DNA of 64,000 nt from Acridotheres tristis. Taxonomy: Eukaryota; Chordata; Aves; Passeriformes; Sturnidae. Positions 1-12,756 of the stretch are shown here, in pieces. The notes beneath the pieces were generated by a model that was not told where the DNA came from, did no database searches, and saw only the letters and a list, made by a program, of their open reading frames with translations. Location: positions 63,157,785-63,221,784 of the forward strand of contig CM072885.1 of assembly GCA_037013685.1 (NCBI GenBank), given 5' to 3'. How positions within the stretch are numbered: position 1 is the first letter of the stretch; each line of letters begins with the position of its first letter. The translations under genes and the position numbers were made by a program.

Positions 1-1140
1 CACTGAATTCCACCCAGTTAAGCTGGAGTAATACCTCAGGGAACCTGCTGCTCCTTCCCCCACCCACACAGGCCCCACTCCAAGCACAGCTTTCACCCCA
101 TGGACAGGTGGGTTTGGGAAGCAAACTCTAAAGAATGAAGCACTGGCAGAGCAGACAGCTTGAGGAAAGTTTCTTTCTTAGTGAAGCCACTTCTGAAATG
201 GAGTGGGGAGCCAGAGCATCAAAGACCAGTGATAACACTCAGTACCTAGAGAATAATTTTTATTCCAGAACTCATTCCGTCTCTTAGTAGAGGGCAGGAA
301 ATGTCACTTGTAGTTGCTGCATGGGGCAAGGATTGCCTACAACATCATCCATGTTCCCCATCTCCCAGAAAGGCTGTTCCATTGCCTTATAGGCACTGTA
401 ATGATTGCTGAAAACCAGCATTCAGCTGGGTCAAAGGAGATGAGACTTGGCCACCAGGTCACCTTCTCTCCATCAACCCCATCCCAATGCAATGTGAGTG
501 GAGGATGTCAAAGATGTCACATCTACCAAAGCTGCTGACTTTTCTCTTAGCAACCCTGACAGTTGCCAGGGAACGCTGCCTTGCTGTTACTACGGTGACA
601 CAAGGGACCAAAGCCACAGCCACACAACACCCACCTGCCAGGGAAGGGGACAAATGCTCACCCTGGCTCTCCCAGCACTTCACAGGTGAGGGATGCCTCC
701 ACTCAAGCCATAGAAATCCAAGCAGGGTAAATGAGGAGCAGGGGTCCTGCCTCCTCTGGTCTGGAAAGGTTTTGGCCACCTGTCCAGGTTTGGTATTGCA
801 CTGCTTCCTGCCAGCACCCAGCCGGTGTTGCTGGGGAGTGAATCCTAAGGGAAGGTCTCAAAGGTGGCAGAGATGTGTCAAGTGATCCAGGAACACCATC
901 ACACAGAACCCACACACAGAAAAGGGAAGAAAAGCCCCACTCTCTGCCTCACTGGATGACACCACCACCTATTCTACAAGGAATTCTTGCTCCTATTCTA
1001 CAAGGAGCAAGAACAGGGAGAGGACAAGGCATTTTTTTTCTTTTTTGCTGTTTACTTGGCACACTTCAGATCTCAAACAGCGCAACATAAAGCAGCAGGC
1101 GTGTGTAAGTACCAACTCCTTTTGAGAGATCCAGTCAGGC
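1..1140. other. Gene-free flank with a small direct duplication
   Basis: I see no supportable gene here; the open frames are short, overlap each other on both strands and resemble no family I recognise. The only local structure is a short direct duplication of CTATTCTACAAGGA near 966-1005. The stretch ends where a CR1 copy begins. Confidence 0.5.
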
Positions 1141-1578
1141 TATGGATGATGCTGAGGGCTACAGTGAAGGGCCTGGAGGGGAAGACACACGAGGAGCTGG
1201 AGACACTTGGTGTGTTCAGCCTGGAGAAGAGCAGACTGAGGTCCTAGCTCACAGCAGTTCTGCAGCTTCATCACAAGGGGAGGAGGAGGGGCAGCTCTGA
1301 TCTCTGCTCTGTGTGACCAGGGACAGGACCCAGGGAATGGCTGGAGCTGTGTCAGGGCAGGGTTAGGATGGATATCAGGGAAAGGTTCTTCCCCCAGAGG
1401 GTGTGGGGCACTGAACAGGCTCCCCAGGGAATGGTCACAGCCCCGAGGCTGCCAGAGCTCCAGGAGTGTTTGGACAACGCTCTCAGGAACAGGGTGGGAT
1501 TGTTGGGGTGTCTGTGCAGGAGCTGGACTGGATGATCCTTGTGGGTCCCTTCCAGCTTAGTGGATTCTATGATTTTAT
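1141..1578 (+). mobile_element. CR1 LINE, 3'-truncated-type copy, plus strand
   Basis: The copy shows the ordered landmarks of a CR1 3' end: a 'tgttcagcctggagaagag' block near 1210, a 'ggttaggatggatatcag' block near 1360, then 'ggtcccttccag' and a terminal octamer-like tail (gattctatgattttatga) at about 1562-1578. CR1 is the dominant avian non-LTR retrotransposon; copies are usually 5'-truncated and end in short ATTCTATG-type repeats rather than poly(A). This copy retains only degenerate 3' coding sequence and 3'UTR, so it should be immobile. Divergence from the later copies suggests a different subfamily. The 5' boundary is approximate. Confidence 0.85.
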
Positions 1579-4250
1579 GACTGCAAGAACCAAGACGGCA
1601 CAGAAGCAGAGACAGACACAGCCTGCTGCAGGACCACACGAGGGACTGTCTGCCCAGCCCAGGAGCTGCAGTTTTCCACTGAGCCACCACCTCAGCACAG
1701 AAAACAGATAGGATTCCATCCCCTTGAAAATATGGGAAAGAGGTTGCCTGCACCTCCCCCAGTCTGTTCCTGACCCCTGACACTGCAAACCTATGGCCTT
1801 ATACAGAACAGGAGCAGGATTCCAGCTCTGACTTTGCCAATGTGTTAACTCTGCCTTTTCCTGCCTCAGGAGACACCAAGTGTCAGCCTAGATGGAGCCT
1901 TTTGGAAGAACAAACAACCTGTCTCAGCTAAATGGGAGCCTTGACACCAACACAGATTTCTGTCCCCTCTTAACAGAAGCTGAGTTTTCTTTCCTTGCTA
2001 CAGAGGAAGAAAAAAGGCCTTTGATTTTTATCTCCTGGCCTAAAATTGTTAGAGCATACCTCGCGATCCAAAGACAAAGTAGGTGGAATTGAAGATGGAT
2101 GGGAAGACTGACGTATTCCCTCTCCCCCATCCCCAGCCTGTGTGGAGGCAAGCCAAGAGGAGCAGGGTGTTCCAGCTGAAGGGGTGGTGCAGAGTCCTTC
2201 CCTCCTGCAGAGGGAACAGCAGGGAATATTCTGCTCTCACTCCATGCAAAACAGCACAGCTCCTCACCACGTCCCACCCAGTGGGTGAGGGCAGAAGACA
2301 CCAAAAATCTTTCAGAGTTGCCACTTTGCTACACATCATAGCCAAGAGGATTAGTTCAGTAAGGGCAGAGACTAAGTCTGATCATCTGGTTCCAAGGGTA
2401 CAGATTACTGCAGTACAAGCCGTGGGGGGAAAAAGAAACAAAACAAAACAAAAGACTTGAAAACCAGCTGACAACAAATCAAGCCAAAATGCTTTTCTCA
2501 GAATGGCCAATGATAGGGGGAAAAAAAATTATCATTTTTCTGTTTTTCACCAGTTCAGAAGCTGATTAGAAATTTTTGCTCCAAACTATTAACAGAAAGC
2601 ACAGGCAAAAGATTTTCTGAAAGATGTAAGCACAAAGGAGCCATTTAATCTCTTGGTGCCATCCCCTTGTGTTCCACAGACTCCAATTTCATCCATTCGC
2701 TTCTTCATTAAATACAATGAGAGATATTGAGCTAAAGCTTCTACTTCCTGAAAGCCATCCAGCTTGAAAATATCAGGAGGTGGTGATGCTTCCCTTGATC
2801 ATGTCCTCTAGAGAATAAGCACTGGATTCCCAACAGGCCCTCATTTTCTGTTCTCTTACACACCAGTGACAAACTCTAGATCACCTGGAGGGCACAGACA
2901 TGTACCCATGCCATCCAGCACATTCTACCAAAACTATTAGCACATTTCAGAGACAACCATCACTGCAGTCATTTATTATTTATCCAGCTCTGGAAGGTTA
3001 TCAGCTCCCAGCTGAGATCATCATAGACATTCTTCCTCCATCCAATCTGATTGAAGAGCAATGGAAATCCTGCCTGGGCTTTCTGGCTGTGGGAATCGTG
3101 CCAGTTTGACCTCCCTTGGTGCTTCCAACAACCCTGTTTATGTAACCACAGAGCCATGCCCTGCCCTGGGGCAGTTGGCCACAAGGCTGATGGGTAGTCT
3201 GGAATTACAGTAAATTTAAATATGAGGTATGGCTTCTGTTAGGAGTGCCTTCTTATGGCTGACATAAGCAGGTCTGCATGTGAGGTTTACAAAGCACAAT
3301 ACTGCAGGTCATCAGGGAAATCAAAGGCTGGGACTTGCAGGAGAGACTAGAAACAAAGATCCAGCTTAAAGTCAACGAGAAAGAATTTGCTGCTTCTCCT
3401 TGGTGGGTCCCAACCCAAAAAGACAAAGGCAACATTTAGCTGGAAGCTTCGAATCCCAACCAGGGAGCAGTGGAACTGGCATTTAGATGATGATTTGAGC
3501 TTCTCTGATACTTAAGGCAGGCTCAGTAAGGAAAAAATCTCTTAGTGAGAAAAATTCTTGAACAGATTCCCTGTGATTCACTGTGTTCCTTGCTCCATCT
3601 GTTTCCCTTAATATCCAATGTAGCTACACATTAACCTCACATTTTAAGAATGAATGATGAAGGCTGTAGCCAGCATTATAGTCTGCAGTGAAAAGGCTCC
3701 ATAAGGCTAAGCTAAAAGAAGTTAACACTTCTAAGTGGTGTCTTTCAGTGTAAACCTGTCAAACTCTCCCAGCAGTACAATCCTGGAACACTAACCTGCT
3801 TTAATATGCAAGAAGCTGTGGCAACTGCTTCTGATGGGTTGCTATTTTATTTTAGTTTTTTTCTTTATTTTCTCCAACCCTTATTTCCTATTTTGGAGCT
3901 GAATCTCAAGCCAGGGTCTCTCAGCCTCCGGGAGGTGCTGTGAAAGCAGTGGTCATCCTTTTCTGGTTTGAGTTGGCCAGTGCAAGCCAGGCTTGACACA
4001 AAGTGTAGGGAAGGAGTTGCTGAGGTGCTTTGCAGCACAGCACAGCCCTCAGGAGAGGTTTTAGCAACCTCAAGGCAGAAACTTGCAGGAGGAATTTTTA
4101 ATGTCCCCCTCTGCTACATGAGAGGGAAATGCTTCCAGTACAGCCTGCCCACCCTGTTCCTCCAACCTGCTTCTTTACTTCACGTAAGTCCAGAAACCCC
4201 CTGAAATTCCAGCTAGGATGGGAGGAAATTCTATGACATTCAGGAATTTT
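1579..4250. other. Intergenic, nothing identified
   Basis: No gene, RNA gene or recognisable repeat was seen on either strand. The longest open frames are about 126 codons, have mixed composition and no recognisable domain. Confidence 0.45.
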
Positions 4251-4368
4251 GTAAAAAAAAACCCCAAACAAACAAACAAAACAAAAAAAAAACCCAAACA
4301 AACAAACAAACAAAAAAAAAAAAACAAACCAAGAAAACCCACCAAAAACAAAACAAAAAAAAACCTCA
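4251..4368 (+). repeat. A-rich simple repeat with (CAAA)n core
   Basis: Runs of A interrupted by C or CC, with short perfect AAAC tetramer stretches. Low-complexity DNA with no coding potential. Its complement opens a Phe/Leu/Gly-rich frame that is purely compositional. Similar A/C tracts recur in the window (14.6, 16.1, 19.9 kb, and reversed at 39.6 and 52.05 kb). Confidence 0.85.
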
Positions 4369-4542
4369 CTGCATTTTTAGGTGGTTAAATCAGGAATAGG
4401 GCTCAGTCTTAATTTTCACAGGAAATATCTTTTTCATGATACTATGTGTTTTGCACCAACCCAGGGCAATGGGGCACAATAGAAAGTCATATAGAGAAAT
4501 CATATTGGGATCTTCACGGATTGGCAGTGAAAGGTAACAGAT

Positions 4543-4833
4543 GGCCTACAACAAGGATGGAGAGGGACTTTTTACACAGGCCTGGAGTGACAGAATGAAA
4601 GGGAATGGCTTCCCACTGACAAAGAGCAGGTTTAGATTGGATATCAGGAAGAAATTGTTCCCTGTGAGGGTGGGGAGGCCCTGGCACAGGTTTCCCAGAG
4701 AAGCTGTGGCTGCCCCATCCCTGGAAGTGTCCAAGGCCAGGCTGGATGGGGCTCTGAACAACCTGGGCTAGTGGAAGGTGTCCCTGCCCATGGCAGAGGG
4801 TCTGGAATGAGATGATCTTAAATGTCCATTCTA
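4543..4833 (+). mobile_element. CR1 LINE 3' end, plus strand
   Basis: The canonical CR1 3' landmarks appear in order: 'ggagtgacag', 'ttagattggatatcagga', 'ttccctgtgagggt', 'ggcacaggtttcccagagaa', 'gtggaaggtgtccctgccc', then a decayed terminal 'cattctatgg'. The same block order recurs at 16.3, 34.6, 55.1 and 62.5 kb, so all belong to one related subfamily. It is 5'-truncated and has no intact open frame. Confidence 0.92.
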
Positions 4834-4837
4834 TGGC

Positions 4838-7565
4838 CAAATTGTGCTTTCCCTTTTCTATCTCCAAGTTATATTTGGAATAAGCTGAATTTTACAATGA
4901 AAAGTTCCAGCTTTGTTTTATTAAGCAAAACCTCATTGTGCCAGTGGATCTGCCACACAGACTCCCTCCAAGCAAGTTCTTATTCTCACTGGTATCTGTG
5001 GTGTGATTAATCACAGTGAGGTTCATCTCTCTGAACTTCAGGCATTTGATGTGGCTGTCCTAGCTTCCAGGGGTAATGAACAGAACCAGAGACTCTGAGA
5101 GTGAACCACAGCTCCATCAGAATGTGGACAGCTCCCTACACCAGACACCTCTTGCTCCTTGTTTCTGCATATCATGGGAGTTGAGATATCTTGCTCAGAA
5201 TTATGTCTAAATCTTTACTGTTGATGTCTACACATAAATGACATAAATCCTGTTCCAGTTGCCTCTGAGACTGTAAAGGAGTGGTCCAATCAGCTTTGCA
5301 TCCATGTAATTTTAATTAAATGGTTAATGTAACATGGGCTGATATCCCTGGCTCTTTGCAGGTTTAGGAGTTTAAGGTTCTACTCAGGGCATTTCATATC
5401 TTCCCTGTCTAATGCCCATGTCAAGAAAAAACTCAAATTGCCAGGACCAACCACTTCATAACGATTTGTGTAGGAGAAAAGATTTCTACACATTCAGTTT
5501 AAATTAATGTCACTATTAGGCTGCTATTCCTTTATCCTAATTCTTGTCACACAATGCAATTATGATTGTTTTGGCAGCATCTTCCCTGAAACTTGAACCA
5601 ACAAAGTACCCAGAGCCTCAAGCAGGGTCTGGTATCTGCCTGCCATCTCGTCACAGCTGCTGGATATTGATTATCAGCTAATTACCCAATTGACATCCTC
5701 CCAGTTTTATTGTCTTGTTAAGGAGTTTATCATAAGATCTGTCAGACAATCCAAAAAGACTTCATTAGCATAGCACTAGTAATTGAAGACTTCGGATGAG
5801 TAATAAAATACAAGACATAAATTTCTTATCACTCCTTCTTCCTACTTCCCTCCTGGCATGACAAAGCACAGTAGATGATGATGATGCCTCACAAATCTGT
5901 TTTCCTTCTCCACCCCAGAGACTCTACCTGATTGTATCTAATTTTGATAAGAAAAAATTGCTCAAAATAAGGGTGGAAATCAGAAGAGACAGCCTTGTTT
6001 ACTGGTACTCTGGAAGTCAATCCAAACCAGTAGTCTTGGAATGTATCAACCAGAAAGATTATCCTCCTTGCAGAACCATTGTGCAAGTACAGCTGCTGTG
6101 TCTCCTCCTCGTCCCCAGGAAGGGATGGCATCACACAAATCCTATCCAGCAATTTCAAATTAAGTTTGAACCCTCCAGGTTTGGGCATGGTCACCTTCCA
6201 GAGCTCCATAAGAGCATTTCACATGTTGGAGGCAATATTCCATATAACCAACACTCTGGTTGAGCTTTGTGGAATAACCTCAGCCAGGTGTGATTTGGTT
6301 CACTTTATAAAGGAAAAAACTTGAATCTACCCACTCAGCACAACAGGGCACAGACTTTTGATGAAAGTCACAGAGAAATCTTTGCAAAGTTTTCCCTTTG
6401 ATTTCTTTGAACAGAACAGAATAAATTCAGCAATACACTTGGAGCAACCTTGAGCTGGAAGGGAGGAAAAGATTTCCAGAGCTCTCAGGGTACAAGTGAA
6501 GCACCAGCAAGCTCTGGTTCTCTAAAGCAAGACAAAAATTACATGACAAGGCTGCTCTACACAGTGAGACAAAGGCATAAAGACTTATCATTGAAAATAT
6601 GCTAATAAAAGTCAGACAATGCAGATTTGATTCTCTACCTTGAAATAAAACCAATTTCTTTCAATTACTACCCCCAAATGTGGTGCAAGACATAGGTATG
6701 TCCATATAAAAACCCCTATATACAAGCATCTAATAATTTAAGAAAGATTTAGCATATAAATACACCCTTCAATAACAAAAGGGAAAGGTTTCAAAAGCAG
6801 AGCAATTCTTTGTCCCACTCCTCCTGAAAATGAAACATTTTTCCCAGGTGAACTGTTGCTTCTTCAAAGTACTTCTGATTGGACAGTAATACACCAAAAA
6901 AAACCACAACAGTAGCTGAACTGGTAAAACATTTATTTTTAATCAGTTATAGGAAAATGAACAAGAAATAAATTGTCTTTAAAGGCATCCTTACTTTTAC
7001 TAAGTCATGTGGCACCTTGCTTTGTTATTTTCTATTTGAATTCCATCTACTGAAGATCAAAATGGCTTTACATGCAAGTGTCAGTTCAGAATACAGGGTC
7101 TTAAATAAGGTCAAGGTACTTCCAGATTCTCAAAGGTACCTAACTTCCAACCAACTGGCTCCAAGCAATCTTTAAGCAATTGAGAGAGTCTTCATTTGGA
7201 GTCTTCATACAGCATTTGGACAGTTTGAAATTTAAACCGTTTTGTTATGCTCTTGGGTGCTTGAAAAACTTTTGAAGACCAATCCTACTGATGGAATCGA
7301 TGCCTTTAGAGACTCAAAGGGCAACAGAGCCACTGTAGACTTTCAGAAATACATCTTTCCTTTACTCTCTACAAGAGCTGCCTACCTAGAGACCCAGAGC
7401 AGCAGCAGTAAAGTGCTGTTCCCACAATCTGGGATAAGAACAGGAACAATTATTAGACGCAGAGATTATCCAGGAACAGTGGATTTGACTAAGACAAACC
7501 CTGATGCTTCCAGTCCAAGGTAAAGAGCTCTGATCTAACCTTCAAAGGGTTAGACTAAAGAACCT
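4838..7565. other. Intergenic, AT-rich, nothing identified
   Basis: No gene or clear repeat. The sequence is moderately AT-rich with scattered homopolymers. A conserved noncoding element could be hidden here, but that cannot be judged from one sequence. Confidence 0.45.
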
Positions 7566-7612
7566 AACTGTGGCCTTTCAGTGCCTGAAGGGAGGCCGCA
7601 GGAAAAATTAAG
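7566..7612 (+). mobile_element. Short CR1 fragment, plus strand
   Basis: A block of about 45 bases reading 'ctgtggcctttcagtgcctg' plus 'aagggaggccgcagg' matches the internal CR1 block seen intact at 16516-16550 ('ctgtggccttccagtgcctg' plus 'aagggaaccacagg'). It is an isolated remnant just 5' of the hexanucleotide array. Confidence 0.6.
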
Positions 7613-7760
7613 AGGTTATTTACAACAAATTACACTCCCAGCCCAGCTCCTGCAAGGCAGAGAAGTTGTGGTGCAGGAGAAGCACAGGGAGTCACAGCCT
7701 TCCAAATGAACAAGACAAGCCACAGGCAGAGCATATATTGTTTTCTCTCCAAGCCTGCAG

Positions 7761-7936
7761 GAAGGGGAAGGGGAAGGGGAAGGGGAAGGGGAAGGGGAAG
7801 GGGAAGGGGAAGGGGAAGGGGAAGGGGAAGGGGAAGGGGAAGGGGAAGGGGAAGGGGAAGGGGAAGGGGAAGGGGAAGGGGAAGGGGAAGGGGAAGGGGA
7901 AGGGGAAGGGGAAGGGGAAGGGAAAGGGAAAGGGGA
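7761..7936 (+). repeat. (GGGGAA)n hexanucleotide microsatellite
   Basis: About 27 near-perfect tandem copies of a 6-base unit, GGGGAA, followed by a degenerate GGGAAA end. Because the unit is six bases without a stop in any frame, all frames stay open, giving spurious Gly-Lys, Gly-Arg, Pro-Ser, Pro-Leu and Pro-Phe dipeptide 'proteins'. The plus strand has dense G4 tracts separated by two A residues, a strong intramolecular G-quadruplex pattern, and the tract is homopurine. Confidence 0.98.
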
Positions 7937-7939
7937 AGA

Positions 7940-9364
7940 AGACTGACCCCTTCTGACCCCCTTGTGCAATGTGGCTTTGAAAGCTGGCTGTCAAATCCTC
8001 CCCCTTCCTGCCAAACAGAGACATTTATAAAGTCAAATTCAGTTTCCTGACTCTTGTATGTGTTTATCCTGCTCACAGGATGATATTTAGATCCCTGGAT
8101 TTTTTCTCCTCTCGCTGGCCTGTCATCCAAGGGTGTGATCAGTTCATCAAAAGAATGAAGGGCAGTCCAACCTGCCTGAAGAGAGGTGATGGAAAATAGA
8201 GTCCTTGCTAACAAGAGCAGCAGGACAAGGGTCACATATTGGTAGAGGTGATGAAAGCTCCTGCAGGTCTATTCAGTGTGGCTGTTGCTATGAGAGTGAA
8301 GAGATTTGCTGGCCCTGAAGCAAGGAGAGGACACAGATGCTGTTTTGTTCCGTATCAGTTACAGATTCTGGTCACTTGTGTAAGTTAATACTCTCCCAAC
8401 TTCTTTTAGGCTCATTACAGCTCTTCTTCTGTTACAGCTTGGCAACACATTTCTGCCTCCCTTTCCACAGGGAGAACATGCTGCCTTCTGCCCCTAACAG
8501 GCACATGGTGGCAAAGGGCAGATTTTAATCTCTGAACCTGCTCTGGTGGTTCTAACTCAGGTTTAGTATCTGTGTGGAAGAGAAAGACAACCTCAGGAGT
8601 GCTCTCCCATTCAGAGCCAGTCTAAGGCTCTGTTTGTGCTGATGAGAAAATATCTTTGCACCCCTGTTCTCAACAGGATCATGCTGGGCCATCTCCAGCC
8701 ATTTCCTGCTGAAAACAATAATGCGCAAATAGAGAAGGAAACAAGGACTTGATTTTCTCTATCCAGGTGAAATAAAAAGATTGTGACTGTATAAAACAGG
8801 CGAGTTTCTGGTGCTGTTGAACTCTCTTTTGAAAGTTTGTTCCTACCACAATTAGATTTTGGCTGCTGTTTTTTAGGGCAACAGCACCAGAATCATTGCC
8901 CAGAGCATTGCTTCAGAAATTAATTCTATTTCAGGGATGACAACAGGTTTTGGGACAGCCAAGCAAACAACACACTGAAGTACTGCCCATACTTGCAGGC
9001 TGTGAGTGCCGTATTAAACACACATTTAATCATCTGTGATGAAGGGGAAGTGGTAGAAACACAAGTTCTGCCTCCCTGTTCAGCTCCTGGAGCACTCAAG
9101 GGCTACATCCAGAGCTGAACCTCCAGTACAAGACAGAAGCCACCACTCTAAGAGCATATGAAAGGTGAGGGCCTCTGCTTCTTTATCCACTCAACCCTTT
9201 CACTCCCAAGGGAATATTAAATGAAGGAGGAATGTGTAAACAAGAACATGCATAGGCACAAGCCAGGTGCACAGGAGAGTGAGTGAGGCACGGGGAAAGA
9301 AGAAAAGTCTTTAGCCACTCATTGATGGGATCACCAAGGATCATCAGGCACAGCTTTGGAGAGG
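7940..9364. other. Intergenic, nothing identified
   Basis: No gene, RNA gene or recognisable repeat was seen between the hexanucleotide array and the LTR-like element. Confidence 0.4.
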
Positions 9365-9369
9365 AATTT

Positions 9370-9656
9370 GTAACTGATAAGAAGGAGGAAACAAGAGGAG
9401 CAGGACAGCTGAGGATATTTGAGGTGGGCCTGAGGGACTGAACTTAAGGAATATTTCGTGGGTCAGGGCAAAACGAGAGAAGGAAAAAACAGGACATAAA
9501 AGGGTATAAAGAAGTTACTCATGTAACCCCTCACTGATCAGTGTATTTGGCTGAACAAGCCTGCACCCAGTCACTACTGTCCATCCTATATTTTTATTAA
9601 AGCTTCTTAAAAAGGTCTTTTAAAGTATTTTAAAACCTTTTGCTGTCTTTCTGTAC
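9370..9656 (+). mobile_element. Possible short solo LTR (endogenous retrovirus)
   Basis: The stretch has LTR-like organisation on the plus strand: a TATA-like 'cataaaagggtataaag' near 9495-9511 and an ATTAAA polyadenylation signal near 9595. The segment is flanked by the pentamer AATTT on both sides (9365-9369 and 9657-9661), as a target-site duplication would be. However, the termini implied by that duplication (GTAAC...GTAC) are one base off the canonical TG...CA. No internal retroviral genes are present. It may be an LTR of a different extent, or not an LTR at all. Confidence 0.4.
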
Positions 9657-9661
9657 AATTT

Positions 9662-12600
9662 CACGATCTGTCCCATGTATGGGAATGCTCTAAGGACAAG
9701 GTGCCAACTACTGAGGATAGGAACTGACACAAACCAAATACAAAGCATTTTTGACAGGTTAAGTAGGGTGAAATGCTTCTTTGTTTTCTAACCTCAAACT
9801 GACTTTTTCGCAACTCGAATTCCCCCTCAAAATTTTTTTCAAATGCTCTCATGTGACAATTGCTGAAGCAATTCTCAACACATTTAGGTGTTCAAATACA
9901 AAATGTTTCAAGTTGTAAAGACAGTATTTAAGGAGAAAATGGATGTTATTTTGGGTCAACCCTAGGCAGCAGGTGTTGTTTTCTATAAGAGAGTCTGTAT
10001 ATATTCTATAAATATAAGTACAGACACACTAATGTAGCATTTAAAAAAAATACAAACAGAAGAGAAAATGATAATAAAGATAATATTACATTCTAATTTT
10101 TTCAGAGTCCTTATTCCCAGGCAAATCATGTCTCCTGAGCACCAGTGGGAAAGGTGACAAGTTTCTCCTATGAACACATCAAAGCAGGAATAGCTTAGCA
10201 GCAGACTCTCTGTTCCTGGATTTGAGAGATTCCTGATTTGAGCACCTTTTAGTCGAGAAAAAAAAAAAATATCTCCACAGGTATGGCTTAATCAAGGCAT
10301 AATCCCTAATAAAGTAAAAGCCTTGATTTCACAAGGGAAGCAGATAAGGAAGCAAAGCCCAGAAAGGGTTTAAACAGAGGCTTTGATCCATTCCCCAATT
10401 CCCTTTTATATTGTGCATTTTTGGCCAGAGAAACAGGTGCAGGAGTTCCTGAAAACTGGAGTCCATAAGGTGTTCTCATCACCATCTAACTCCACCCCAG
10501 CCTTATTTTGTACTTTTTTTCATGAAGCCAACCCTTTAGCTTCTCTAAAATTTGTTGCCATAATTTTCTCTTCTGAGATCTTGTGGAGACAGGAAACCTT
10601 CAGAGGCAATCATACACTATTGCCAGCATCAATCAGCAACCACATTAGACAACAAAACCTCTTCCAATATGTCAATACAATAAACAGTGATCAAATTCCA
10701 CTCACTGCAGGCCACGAAGCCTTGCCTGTACTACCTCATGATTTTTACATGACAACTGCTTAAATTTACGGGAACTGTCCTGCCCTGTTTCTAAAGAAAG
10801 GAGTCAAAGAATTGTGGGTGTTCAACTAAATAATCAGGAAAGACTATTCCCTCTCTTTTCAGGGACAAATGCACAGCCATATCATCTACAAAATGGATAA
10901 ATATAATTTCTGGGCTACTAGAATTTTAACCCAAATCCAGCAGCAGGCAGGCTCAGTTGTGGTGGAACAATGCCTATGCTTTGCTGTGACCAAGATCTCT
11001 CAGACTCGTTTCAGACATGGCTGAAATTGATTTTTTTTTGGAGGGAAAAAAAAAGCTGCTTATAAGTGAAAAAAGCACATTCTAGGAGCTGCACATCCCG
11101 TGCTCCCTGCAAGTATGCAGTGCATGGCACGAGCCAGGCCACCACAACTTCTGGAGCTACACATTCCCTTCAGGAGCCTTTCCTGCTCTGTCCTTCAGAA
11201 ATCCAGCATCCCCTGATGCCTGTGGAGGGAGAAGGCTGAACATCATGATGGAACAGTATGTAATTTTGGCTGCTTAAATACAAATCTCATTTATTATGAA
11301 GACAGGTTCTCCACAGAGATAACAGCTGTCCTGAAACTAAGATTATAATACCTGCAATCCATCCCCTTCAGGAGATGGCCCAGGGATCCTATTGGAACCT
11401 GACCTATACAGATGCCAGTAGCTCTATGGTAAGCCACTAACCTTTTCTCAGCCTGGTTTTTAAATCTGTTTACCAGCATATCTTACAATTCCAGTTTCTT
11501 CCAGTGACGTGTGAAAGTTTCTCTAGGATGCCATCAGCATTCCCTAGTCTACAAAGCCCAGGAACTGCATTAGTAGCATATTTCTTGCATGAAAGAAAAA
11601 TGAGAGCTCAGAAAGCTAAATTCTCTAAAGCTATCTCCACAGATTCAGCACAGTATTTTTTATTTCAGAAGTAAATACTCTAAAATCCAATTTTGTCTCC
11701 TACCAAGATTTCTATGCAATATTAATATGGATAACAGATTTTCCTAGTATTGCTTCCAGTTCTTATCTTCCCTACCACTGCACTTTTTCTTTATAGAGTT
11801 ATTGCTTATAGTGGAGAAACTTCTGCTACATAGGGCCTAAAAACATATTATTTTGATTCCCAAAGGCCTTTTGGTAATATGGTAATGCAAACAATAAAGG
11901 CAAAATTTCCCTGTGGAGCTTTTCAATACCGTATTACCCACCCACCCCTAGAATTTACACCATAACTCTCTTTTTCGTAATGTTAATGTTCAAGAGAAAA
12001 CACAGAAAAGGCAGAATTTAAAGCAAAAAGATAGATGATACAGACATTTGTCATGCAGCCCTTCTATATATTTGTTACACCTTCTCATCCTACTTGTCTT
12101 CCTCCCAGCTAAACTCATTTGCTTTGCAATTCTTCCTTCTGCTGGAATTTGTAGCATGAATCTTGATTGTTTTAGAACAAACCATGCTCAGTTCATTTTA
12201 AAAATAAAGGTTTCTGTCCCAAAAGACCGTAGAACCCACCTCCACTGTCTGCAATCTGCAGGAATTACTTTCTTCACTTCACTGTCTCTTCCAACACTCC
12301 CATTCTGTGCTACTGCAGCATTTTTTGTGGGAACTCGCAGAAATTCCTGCCCCACCACCACACACATAGCTCTGCAGTGCTTGCACATTCCTTGAGCATT
12401 CCCATTGAACTTCATGGTATCTCCCAGTCCCTCCCCAGCATTCCCTCAGCCCACCTTCTCTGGAGACAATAAAACACTCACTGCCAGGCACTGAGCTCCT
12501 TCATCTTACCAGAGAATGTGAGAAAGAGGACAGGGTCGGTGTAGGAACTAAAATGGAACTGAGCATTGAAAAAGCCAATTTCACATACCAAAAACTGACT

Positions 12601-12756
12601 CTCTCCAAACATAATTTCTGCTGTGTATGTAGAAGGTATTAAATACATCAAAGAGCTTGATCTTAGCCCCCATCAAGGGGCAGGAGACCCAATCCAACAA
12701 AGCTCTGAGCTCTGAGGTTTCTACACTGAAGTTCCTCAGTTCCTTCTCCAGCAGAC
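9662..12756. other. Intergenic, AT-rich, nothing identified
   Basis: About 3 kb without a supportable gene or clear repeat. Open frames of up to 126 codons lack recognisable motifs and Kozak context. Confidence 0.45.

Noticed and set aside
7616..8235. Open frames coding Pro-Ser, Pro-Leu, Gly-Lys and Gly-Arg dipeptide repeats
   Set aside because: All come from the (GGGGAA)n array, whose 6-base unit has no stop in any frame.
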